Below are positions 9,448 to 16,778 of a stretch of 64,000 bases of DNA, in pieces (positions within the stretch are counted from its first letter, which is position 1; every line of letters begins with the position of its first letter). Position numbers and translations under genes: made by a program. The notes beneath the pieces are model-generated. The model had not been told where the DNA came from. It saw nothing but the letters and a program-made list of their open reading frames with translations, and ran no database searches. The stretch is from Ferrimonas marina (GTDB taxonomy: Bacteria; Pseudomonadota; Gammaproteobacteria; Enterobacterales; Shewanellaceae): NCBI RefSeq assembly GCF_900129905.1, contig NZ_FQXG01000001.1, positions 372,001 to 436,000 of the forward strand, written 5' to 3'.

Positions 9448-10841
9448 ATGCGCTCCTTTGCGTCGTCTGCAAAGCAGGATTGCTGTACGCAGCGGTACAG
9501 GGCCTGCTCGAACTCGGTCAGCATCCGGCGGTTGGTGTCGTTGTCTTCGGCGATACCAGAGACCATCTGCACCACGATAAGCTCACTGCCATCGGCACGC
9601 GTGACCACCCCTGCCAAGTTCCTTACCTGAGCAAAGGTACCGGATTTTCCACGGTATTGGCCAGTCACTGGTGCCAGGCCCGCACGCCGTCGCAGGGTGC
9701 CGTCCTGTCCGGCGGTGGGCAACAGCGGCAGCAGCGGTGCCAGTCGCTCATCCTGGTGCCAGTGGCGCAGCAGTTGCGCCAGGTCTTGGGCCCGTATCAG
9801 GTTGTAGCGGGACAATCCGGAGCCGTCATACAGTGCTACATTGCCCAGCGGCAGTGCCAGCTCGCGCAGCAGCACCTGCTTAACGGCGATGGCACTGGCC
9901 TGGAAGCCGCTGTCCGGTTTGCCCTCTGCCAGGGCGATATGGCGAAACAGGCTGTCGCTGATCTGGTTATTGGAGTCGGCCAGCACCCGGCGCAGCAGCT
10001 TGTCCAGGGCCACCGAGCGGTGCTCCACCAGCAGCGGGGCCTGACGTGGCTCGGTTACCGCCCGGATGGTCCCGTCCAGACGGATCCCCAACTCGGCCAG
10101 CTGCTGGGTCAACACCGCAGTGAGGTAAGCCTCGGGATCGGCAATGGCGATGGCCAGGGGCAGATCCTTATCAAAGCAGCCGCGCAGTTGATAACGGTTC
10201 TCCCCTCCATGGGTCAGCTCCAGTGGGCAATAGGGGGAGGGTGGGGCCAGGGTGATCTGGTGGGATAAGGCAATGGGCAGCCAGGGCGCCAACTCCAGTC
10301 GGTAGCTTTGCTCCCGTCGTTGCAGCCGGGCCTTGGCACAGCCACTGTCCAGCATCAAGGCGCTGCTGGCGGCGGCGAAGCAGATCCCGAGGTCATCCCA
10401 GGGCCAGCCCTGGGCCATGGTATAGCCCTGGAACTGGGAGCCATCGAGCAGCAGGTCGCCGCGGATCCTCGTGACCCCAAGAGCCTGAAGTTGCTGCAGT
10501 AAACGGTAGAGATCCGAGCGGGAAAGAGTGGGGTCGCCGCTCATCCGCAAAACAAGGTCATCCGCCAGGACGCCATTGACCGGTTTGGTGCCGAGAAACT
10601 GGGTGTGAAAACGAAACTCCGGGCCCAGCGATAACCAGGCGGCGGTGGCGGTGAGCAGTTTGGTGGTGGAGGCGGGGGGCACCAGCAGATCGCCGCCATG
10701 GCTATACTCAACCTGTCCCTCCGGGCTCATCAGCACCAGATTGAAGGTACTGCCTTTGGGCAGCAACTGGCCGAAATCGCGGTAGTCCGCCCAGGATGGG
10801 ACGGCGACCAACAACAGCAATAGGGGAAGCAGCGATTTCAT
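9444..10841 (-). CDS. dacB: D-alanyl-D-alanine carboxypeptidase/endopeptidase (PBP4)
   Basis: A 465-residue penicillin-binding protein of the S13 family that trims and cuts peptidoglycan cross-links in the periplasm. It has a cleavable signal peptide ending near residue 18 (VPSWA). The catalytic STTK (SxxK) motif lies near residue 58, SNN near residue 291, and a KSG triad (in GKSGTF) near residue 400. The insert between the first two motifs is typical for PBP4. It leads a two-gene operon with the degenerate GGDEF protein. Confidence 0.94.
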   Translation of the reverse strand: MKSLLPLLLLLVAVPSWADYRDFGQLLPKGSTFNLVLMSPEGQVEYSHGGDLLVPPASTTKLLTATAAWLSLGPEFRFHTQFLGTKPVNGVLADDLVLRMSGDPTLSRSDLYRLLQQLQALGVTRIRGDLLLDGSQFQGYTMAQGWPWDDLGICFAAASSALMLDSGCAKARLQRREQSYRLELAPWLPIALSHQITLAPPSPYCPLELTHGGENRYQLRGCFDKDLPLAIAIADPEAYLTAVLTQQLAELGIRLDGTIRAVTEPRQAPLLVEHRSVALDKLLRRVLADSNNQISDSLFRHIALAEGKPDSGFQASAIAVKQVLLRELALPLGNVALYDGSGLSRYNLIRAQDLAQLLRHWHQDERLAPLLPLLPTAGQDGTLRRRAGLAPVTGQYRGKSGTFAQVRNLAGVVTRADGSELIVVQMVSGIAEDNDTNRRMLTEFEQALYRCVQQSCFADDAKERI

Positions 10842-10916
10842 AGCGGTTTGGTGAATTGTAATATCATGATTTCTATGAGACTAATGAATTTCCGACCAAC
10901 TGGCTACGGGGCTTCT

Positions 10917-11009
10917 ATGAAACAAGATTTAAGATACGCGCTACTGGCAACGGCGGGCAGCCTGACGGTGATCGTTATCCTTGGTTTGGTGGCCATCGTC
11001 TACTCCTAG
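10917..11009 (+). CDS. ynhF: YnhF-like small membrane protein, 30 residues
   Basis: The product begins MKQDLRYALLATAG, followed by a single hydrophobic helix ending VAIVYS. It resembles E. coli YnhF (29 residues, beginning MSTDLKFSLVTT): the DL-(K/R)-(F/Y)-x-L pattern and the one-helix plan match. ACGGGG lies about 7 bases upstream of ATG 10917. An in-frame ATG at 10875 would give 44 residues but lacks a ribosome-binding site. The function of the family is not known to me. The gene is divergent from dacB. Confidence 0.7.
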   Translation: MKQDLRYALLATAGSLTVIVILGLVAIVYS

Positions 11010-11144
11010 TCAGGGCAGCGCAGTGCCGTTGATGGCCGGTGGAGCGTGAAGGCAATCACAATCCGTTGGTCCATTACACAAATCGTTGATTTGGTGAGCA
11101 ACTCGGGCATTCCCGGGCTTGCTCCCACGACGCCTGTCTGTTTT

Positions 11145-11158
11145 ACTAGCCCGCTAGT
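11145..11158. repeat. Perfect palindrome upstream of pssA
   Basis: ACTAGC-CC-GCTAGT, two perfect 6-base arms, in the otherwise featureless 224-base gap before pssA. It could be an operator; no regulator is suggested by sequence. Confidence 0.35.
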
Positions 11159-11233
11159 TTCTATTCTTACCCATACGGCGGCGCCGCAGGGGGCTTAGCC
11201 CAAGCCTCTGGCCAGACCCAAGCCAAATCACTG

Positions 11234-12592
11234 ATGACTATGCAACTGGTACCTTACTCTCACTCCAACGGAATCGACGGATTGCCGCACACAGCCGTGG
11301 CGGCGGATCAGATCGAGGTGCTGATGAGCACGGCGCAATACAAAGAGCGCCTGCTACAGCTGATTGAGGGGGCCAAGAAGCGGATCTACATCGCCGCGCT
11401 GTATCTGCAGGACGATGAGGCCGGTCGCCATGTATTACGCCAGCTCTACCTGGCCAAGCAGCGCAATCCCGAGCTGGATGTGCAGGTGCTGGTGGATTTC
11501 CACCGGGCCCAACGGGGCTTGATCGGCAAGGGGCCCCAGGTCGGTAACGACGCCTTCTATCGCAAGATGGCTGAGGAGTTTTCCCCTATCGCCATTGGCA
11601 TCCATGGGGTGCCGGTGAAGAACCGGGAGTGGGCCGGGGTGTTGCACCTCAAGGGCTTTGTGTTTGATGACACCGTGTTCTATAGCGGTGCCAGCATCAA
11701 CGACGTCTACCTGGGCTGGCAGGGTCGCTATCGCTACGACCGCTATCATCTGATCACCGACGCTGCCCTGGCAGATGCCATGGTGCACTTCCTGCGTCAG
11801 GACCTGATGGGCTCCGACGCAGTGGTTTCCCTGCTGCACCAACCGGTACCCACTGCCAAGGTTTTGCGTCGCAGTATCAAACGGCTGAAGATGCGCCTGA
11901 GTCGCGCCCGCTACCAGATCCCGGCGGCCAACCAGAGTGGCGAGGTCAATGTGATCCCGCTGCTGGGGCTGGGTCGCCAGGGCAACCAGCTCAACCGCAC
12001 CATCGTCCAGCTGCTGCGTACCGCCCAGCGTAAGGTGTTTATCTGTACGCCGTATTTCAACCTGCCCAGCCAGCTGACCTCGGTGATCGGCAAGTTGCTC
12101 AAGCGTGGGGTCAAGGTGCAGATCGTTGTCGGGGACAAGACCGCCAACGATTTCTACCTGCCGCCGGACCAGCCGTTCTCCCCAGTTGGTGCTCTGCCTT
12201 ACCTGTATGAGCAAAACCTCAAGCGGTTTGCCAAGCGGCATCAAAAGGCGATTGCGGCTGGCTTACTGGATCTTCGCCTGTGGTGGCATGACGATAACAG
12301 CTACCATCTCAAGGGGATCCAGGTGGACGACCACGCCTACCTGTTGACCGGCAACAACCTCAACCCCCGTGCCTGGGCACTGGACCTGGAAAATGGCCTG
12401 TTGCTGCTGGACCACAGCGGTAAGCTCAAGCATAAGTTCACCCAGGAGCAGGAGGCGATCCTGGCCCACACCCAGACCCTGTCCGGACACCAGGCGATCG
12501 AGAGCACTGAGCAGTACCCGGCACCCGCGGCCCGCTTGCTCAAACGGCTGAAACGGGTTCGGGCAGATCTGCTGCTCAAGCGTGTGTTGTAA
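11234..12592 (+). CDS. pssA: CDP-diacylglycerol--serine O-phosphatidyltransferase
   Basis: Makes phosphatidylserine, the precursor of phosphatidylethanolamine, at the inner membrane surface. The 452-residue protein belongs to the phospholipase-D-like PssA type. Two HKD-type motifs are visible: HLKGFVFDD near residue 140 and HLKGIQVDD near residue 358, the latter followed by LTGNNLNPRAW. Blocks such as LVDFHRAQRG, GASINDVYL and VGDKTANDFYLP match E. coli PssA closely. No strong Shine-Dalgarno precedes ATG 11234, and ATG 11240 is an alternative start. Single gene with its own terminator. Confidence 0.95.
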   Translation: MTMQLVPYSHSNGIDGLPHTAVAADQIEVLMSTAQYKERLLQLIEGAKKRIYIAALYLQDDEAGRHVLRQLYLAKQRNPELDVQVLVDFHRAQRGLIGKGPQVGNDAFYRKMAEEFSPIAIGIHGVPVKNREWAGVLHLKGFVFDDTVFYSGASINDVYLGWQGRYRYDRYHLITDAALADAMVHFLRQDLMGSDAVVSLLHQPVPTAKVLRRSIKRLKMRLSRARYQIPAANQSGEVNVIPLLGLGRQGNQLNRTIVQLLRTAQRKVFICTPYFNLPSQLTSVIGKLLKRGVKVQIVVGDKTANDFYLPPDQPFSPVGALPYLYEQNLKRFAKRHQKAIAAGLLDLRLWWHDDNSYHLKGIQVDDHAYLLTGNNLNPRAWALDLENGLLLLDHSGKLKHKFTQEQEAILAHTQTLSGHQAIESTEQYPAPAARLLKRLKRVRADLLLKRVL

Positions 12593-12596
12593 ACCA

Positions 12597-12616
12597 AGCG
12601 CCTTCGGGCGCTTTTT
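12597..12616 (+). terminator. Rho-independent terminator after pssA
   Basis: AGCGCC-TTCG-GGCGCT stem with a stable TTCG tetraloop, then four further T residues. Confidence 0.85.
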
Positions 12617-12711
12617 GCTGGCCTGTGGTTCAGAAAAACTGTCGCCAGGTCGATTTACCGATTTAATGTCTGTCTTTATTTTTCCTGTGTTAGCGAGCTT
12701 CGGAGCCTGTG

Positions 12712-13857
12712 ATGTTTCGTGAACTCAGCCCAGTAGCCTGGGGCTGTGTCGTCGTTGTATGTGTGGTGGTTGGCTTGCCCTGGTGGCAACAGCAGTTAAC
12801 CCCCCATACCGTGGCAGTGGACCTGATACCCATCACCGTGCTGCTACTGAGCACCCTGACGGCGCTGCGCTTTCGTCAACCCATCTACAGCTACCTTGGG
12901 GTGCTGCTGCTGGTGCTGTTTCCCTTCCATGTGGAGAGCCTGGGGATTGAGCACCACCTGTCGTTGCGCCCACAGGATCTCTACCTGCTGATCGCCTTCA
13001 ACCTGCTGTGGCTGCCCAGCAGCGCCGCCACCTTCAGCTACCTGCTGATCTGGTTCGGCTTCCTGCTGGGGCAGTGCCTGATGCTGCAAAACCTGGCTAA
13101 CAGCTGGCTGGACCTGGCCACCAAGCTGCCCTCGGAGTTCCTGCTGATGCTGCCGGCGGGCCGCTTCGTGTTTGGCCTGTTTAACGGCGAGCGCAGCTAC
13201 CTGATCCCACTGATCCTGGGCTCAATGGCCTGGTTGGTGGTGGCCTGGCCCATGCCCTGGCCGGGGCCGGTGCTGCTGTTTATCGGTATGAGCCTGATCC
13301 TGATGCTGGCGGTGTTTGATGGCGCCTACCGCCTGGCCTTTCGCGATGGCCTGACCGGACTGCCGGCGAGGCGCACCCTCGATGGGGATATGGCCTACAG
13401 CGGCGGCCGCATCCACGTGGTGATGATCGACGTCGACCACTTCAAGGAGTTCAACGACCGCTTTGGCCACAACACCGGCGACGACGTGCTCTGTGTGGTG
13501 GCCGACACCCTGCGCAAGGTGAAGGGCGCTAAGGCCTACCGTTATGGCGGTGAGGAGTTCACCCTGGTGTTTAAGAACCTGCCCCGGGATGAGGTGCTGC
13601 TGACCCTGGATAAGTTGCGCAAGAGCATCGAGCAGATGCCACTGCTGGTGGCCAACGGCCGCTTGCTCGAGCGGCGACAGCTGCTGTTGATGCGCAACAA
13701 GGACAAGGAATCGGTAGAGCGAGCGCAGATCACCGTCAGCCTGGGTGTGGCTCAGCGCCATGGCCAGCATGAATCGGTTAAGAGCGTGATCAAGCGGGCT
13801 GATAAGGCGCTCTACCGGGCCAAGCAGGATGGTCGTAACCAGTGGGTTCTGGGATAA
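12712..13857 (+). CDS. Membrane-bound diguanylate cyclase
   Basis: A 381-residue protein. About 210 residues form several transmembrane helices with no recognised periplasmic sensor fold, followed by a GGDEF domain beginning DGLTGLPARR. The active-site signature is GGEEF at residues 279-283, and IDVDHFKEFND upstream carries metal and substrate contacts, so it should make c-di-GMP. The inhibitory RxxD motif expected five residues before GGEEF is absent. ATG 12712 is preferred over GTG 12709 because of CGGAG upstream. The input signal is unknown. Confidence 0.85.
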   Translation: MFRELSPVAWGCVVVVCVVVGLPWWQQQLTPHTVAVDLIPITVLLLSTLTALRFRQPIYSYLGVLLLVLFPFHVESLGIEHHLSLRPQDLYLLIAFNLLWLPSSAATFSYLLIWFGFLLGQCLMLQNLANSWLDLATKLPSEFLLMLPAGRFVFGLFNGERSYLIPLILGSMAWLVVAWPMPWPGPVLLFIGMSLILMLAVFDGAYRLAFRDGLTGLPARRTLDGDMAYSGGRIHVVMIDVDHFKEFNDRFGHNTGDDVLCVVADTLRKVKGAKAYRYGGEEFTLVFKNLPRDEVLLTLDKLRKSIEQMPLLVANGRLLERRQLLLMRNKDKESVERAQITVSLGVAQRHGQHESVKSVIKRADKALYRAKQDGRNQWVLG

Positions 13858-13885
13858 TCATCCTTCCCAATCCCATGAGGTGGCG

Positions 13886-15100
13886 ATGAACCACGACCAG
13901 GCGCTGACCGCCGTTACTCAGCAGCTGATCCAGTGGCAGGCGGTGTGGCGTGCTAACCCCTACCAGGACCTGTTCCCCCGCTGGCTGCAGCAACATCCCG
14001 AGCTTGAACAGGCGTTGATGGCGCTGTGCCACCGTGACGTCCAGGTGCTGGAGCAAGACGAGGCCGCTCTGGCCCATTGGCTGCAGCAACAAGGGGGTCT
14101 GAAGGGCCTGCCCGCACTGCCCAAGGTCGCAATCAGCGAACCGGTGTTGGATTACCGGCCCAATCCCCGCCAGTTTGCCCACATTCCCGGGCGCAAGTGG
14201 ACCCAGATCCTGGGCTTCAGTGCCCATATCCCCAGTCTGAACCTGCCCTTTGTGGAGTGGTGCGCCGGTAAGGGCCATCTTGGCCGCTTGCTCAGCCTGG
14301 CCCAGCAGCAACCCGTGCTGAGCCTGGAATACGATGCCCCCCTGGTAGCAGCGGGCAACCAGCTGGCCCAGCGTGCCGGGGCTCAGCAGCAGTGCGTGCA
14401 GCAGGACGTGCTGGACCCCGCCTGCCAACAGCACCTTAAGCAACAGCAGCACGCCGTCGCGCTGCACGCCTGTGGCGATCTGCATGTGCAACTGATGCGC
14501 CTGGCCTCTGCCAAAAAGACACAGGCGATCAGCCTCAGCCCCTGCTGCTACCATCTGACCGCCGATGAGCACTACCAGCCCTTGTCAGCCCAGGCACAAA
14601 CGCAACCGCTGCTGCTGAGCCGGCAGGAGCTGCGCCTGGCGGTACTGGAAACCGCCACCGCACCCCGTCGGGTGCGGCGGCTGCGCAGTCGCGAGATGAG
14701 CTATCGTCTGGCCTGTCGTTGGCTTTATCAGCAGTTGCTGGGTCAGCCGGCCCCCAACCTTAGCTCGGTGCCTAAGCAGCGCCTGGGTCATGGCTTTGCC
14801 GATTTTGCCCGCTTTGCCTTTGGCCAGTGGCAACAGCCCCTTGCAGGCGACGCTCCGTTGGCTGAGGCGCTGGTGCAGGGGCGACAACAATGGCGCCGGT
14901 TGCGCCGTTTGGAGCTGCTGCGGCAAACCTTCCGACCCTACCTGGAGCGCTACCTGGTGCTGGACAGGATCCGCTACCTGGAAGAGCAGGGCTATCGCGT
15001 CGAGCTGACCCGGTTTGCCCAGCGCGAGGTGACCCCTCGCAGCTATCTGATCCAGGCGCAATGGCAAGAATCACAGCCATCGACCCCGTCAATGGTGTAA
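13886..15100 (+). CDS. SAM-dependent methyltransferase (Methyltransf_32/METTL25-like)
   Basis: A 404-residue protein. VEWCAGKGHLGRLLS near residue 127 is a SAM-binding motif I, LEYDAP follows as the acidic strand, and LHACGDLH near residue 196 then SPCCYH are typical of the Methyltransf_32 group, which includes METTL25 and RRNAD1. The target is unknown; RNA is possible but not shown. GAGGTGG lies just before ATG 13886. It starts 28 bases after the diguanylate cyclase and may share its transcript. Confidence 0.75.
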   Translation: MNHDQALTAVTQQLIQWQAVWRANPYQDLFPRWLQQHPELEQALMALCHRDVQVLEQDEAALAHWLQQQGGLKGLPALPKVAISEPVLDYRPNPRQFAHIPGRKWTQILGFSAHIPSLNLPFVEWCAGKGHLGRLLSLAQQQPVLSLEYDAPLVAAGNQLAQRAGAQQQCVQQDVLDPACQQHLKQQQHAVALHACGDLHVQLMRLASAKKTQAISLSPCCYHLTADEHYQPLSAQAQTQPLLLSRQELRLAVLETATAPRRVRRLRSREMSYRLACRWLYQQLLGQPAPNLSSVPKQRLGHGFADFARFAFGQWQQPLAGDAPLAEALVQGRQQWRRLRRLELLRQTFRPYLERYLVLDRIRYLEEQGYRVELTRFAQREVTPRSYLIQAQWQESQPSTPSMV

Positions 15101-15201
15101 TAGCCGCTAAAACGGGTCGCGCCGGGGCTGCCAGCCTGACAGCCATAGGCTGGGGGTGATATCATCTGGGCTTTGATCACCAGCCCGATAAGCGTTTCCA
15201 G

Positions 15202-16395
15202 ATGTTTGAAAAGATTGAACTTGCCCCAGCTGATCCCATTCTTGGCCTGAACGAGGCCTTCCGTAACGATGACCGCCCCACCAAGGTGAACCTGGGGGTT
15301 GGTGTCTATAAGGACAACGACGGACGCACGCCGGTACTCAACTGCGTGAAACAGGCGGAAGCGCGGATCCTGGCCAGCCAGACCAGCAAGGGTTACCTGG
15401 CCATCGATGGCCACCCTGAGTATCGCGCCATGGTTCAATCGCTGCTGCTGGGTGCATCTCATCCGGTGCTGGCGGAGCAACGTAGCCGCGCAGTCCAGGC
15501 GCCGGGCGGCACCGGTGCGCTGCGCATCGCCGCTGACTTTGTCGCCAGCCAGACCCCGGTTAAGCGCGTCTGGATCTCCGATCCCAGCTGGGCCAATCAC
15601 CGTCAGATCTTCGAGACCGCAGGGCTTGAGGTGCATACCTACCGCTATTACGACGCCGCCAACAAGACCCTCAACTTTGATGGCATGCTGGCGGATCTGG
15701 ACGCCCTGGGGCCGCAGGACATGGTGGTGCTGCACGGTTGCTGCCACAACCCCACCGGGGTGGATCCGGATCTGGCCCAGTGGCAGACCCTGGCCGCTTG
15801 TGCCAAGCAACAAGGCTGGCTGCCGCTGTTTGACTTCGCCTACCAGGGCTTCGCGGTTGGGGTCGAAGAGGACGCCGCGGGTCTGCGCCATTTTGCCGAA
15901 ACGGTCAGCGAACTGCTGGTGGCCAACTCCTTCTCCAAGAATTTCGGCCTCTACAATGAGCGCATCGGTGCCCTGACCCTGATCGCCGCCAACGGCGAAG
16001 CAGCGGACAAGGCGCTGTCCCAGATCAAGCGTGTGGTTCGGGCCAACTACTCCAACCCGCCGAGCCACGGCGCCGAGGTGGTGGCCACCATCCTGGCGGA
16101 CGCGGAGCTGCGTGCGTTGTGGCTGGATGAGCTGGCGCAGATGCGTGAACGGATCCAGGGGATGCGCAGTGCACTGGTTGAGGGCCTGTCCAGTGCCGGT
16201 GTGGCGGGGGATTTCGGCTTTATCCAGCGTCAGAACGGCATGTTCTCCTTCTCCGGCCTCAATGGTGAGCAGGTGGCCAAGCTGAAACAGGACCACGGCA
16301 TCTACATTGTCGGCTCCGGCCGCATCAATGTGGCCGGCTTGACCGGTCATAACCTGGACGCTGTGATTGCTGCCATCAAGGCCGTAAGCGAATAA
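15202..16395 (+). CDS. aspC: Aspartate/aromatic amino acid aminotransferase
   Basis: A PLP-dependent class I aminotransferase of 397 residues, equal in length to E. coli AspC and TyrB. The N-terminus MFEKIELAPADPILGLNEAF is nearer AspC than TyrB. VNLGVGVYKD, HGCCHNPTG and the PLP-lysine segment NSFSKNFGLYNERIG (lysine near residue 248) are all present. It should interconvert aspartate or aromatic amino acids with their 2-oxo acids; which is preferred cannot be decided by eye. No clear Shine-Dalgarno is seen before the ATG. Confidence 0.88.
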   Translation: MFEKIELAPADPILGLNEAFRNDDRPTKVNLGVGVYKDNDGRTPVLNCVKQAEARILASQTSKGYLAIDGHPEYRAMVQSLLLGASHPVLAEQRSRAVQAPGGTGALRIAADFVASQTPVKRVWISDPSWANHRQIFETAGLEVHTYRYYDAANKTLNFDGMLADLDALGPQDMVVLHGCCHNPTGVDPDLAQWQTLAACAKQQGWLPLFDFAYQGFAVGVEEDAAGLRHFAETVSELLVANSFSKNFGLYNERIGALTLIAANGEAADKALSQIKRVVRANYSNPPSHGAEVVATILADAELRALWLDELAQMRERIQGMRSALVEGLSSAGVAGDFGFIQRQNGMFSFSGLNGEQVAKLKQDHGIYIVGSGRINVAGLTGHNLDAVIAAIKAVSE

Positions 16396-16417
16396 ACTAA
16401 CCATTGCTGAAAGCTTG

Positions 16418-16461
16418 AGCATCAGATAATTGTGTTTTATTTCAACGATTTGTCTGATGCT
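16418..16461. repeat. Inverted repeat downstream of the aminotransferase gene
   Basis: AGCATCAGA (16418-16426) and TCTGATGCT (16453-16461) are perfect inverted arms 26 bases apart around an AT-rich centre. There is no T-run, so this is an RNA hairpin or DNA site rather than a standard terminator. Confidence 0.5.
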
Positions 16462-16536
16462 TGGCCAGTTAAGGTGGCGGTCGGGAAAGAAGGGTGAACT
16501 GGGTCATGCTTTTGTCACCCCAGGCGGCAAATCCAG

Positions 16537-16565
16537 TTGCGCTCCCCCCGGCCATCTGTTTTAAT
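16537..16565 (+). promoter_or_regulatory. Probable tRNA-Cys promoter
   Basis: TTGCGC at 16537-16542, a 17-base spacer and TTTAAT at 16560-16565, followed by a GC-rich discriminator as is usual for stable-RNA promoters. Transcription would start about 28 bases before the tRNA. Confidence 0.55.
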
Positions 16566-16599
16566 TAGCCCCGCTTTCGAGGCAAACCTCAAAGCAGAT

Positions 16600-16673
16600 G
16601 GCGCGTTGGCAGAGTGGCTATGCAGCGGATTGCAAATCCGTGGACCTCGGTTCGACTCCGGGACGCGCCTCCA
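16600..16673 (+). tRNA. tRNA-Cys (anticodon GCA)
   Basis: 74 bases with encoded CCA. The acceptor stem GGCGCGT pairs with ACGCGCC. The anticodon loop TTGCAAA holds GCA at 16632-16634. GGTTCGACTCC forms the T arm. A strong terminator follows. Confidence 0.97.
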
Positions 16674-16684
16674 TTATTCGATAC

Positions 16685-16713
16685 AAAAAGGCCACCCTCT
16701 GGGTGGCCTTTTT
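16685..16713. terminator. Terminator after tRNA-Cys
   Basis: AAAAAGGCCACCC-TCT-GGGTGGCCTTTTT: an uninterrupted stem with A- and T-runs on the two sides. Confidence 0.92.
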
Positions 16714-16778
16714 GTTTTTCCAGCCCGAACCTCCTAGGCTAACAAGCTGATTACCCACAATGTTGCAAGGACTTGCGG

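Noticed and set aside
15043-16422. 459-codon antisense frame over the aminotransferase gene
   Set aside because: A shadow of a GC-rich gene; the sense protein matches a known family along its full length.
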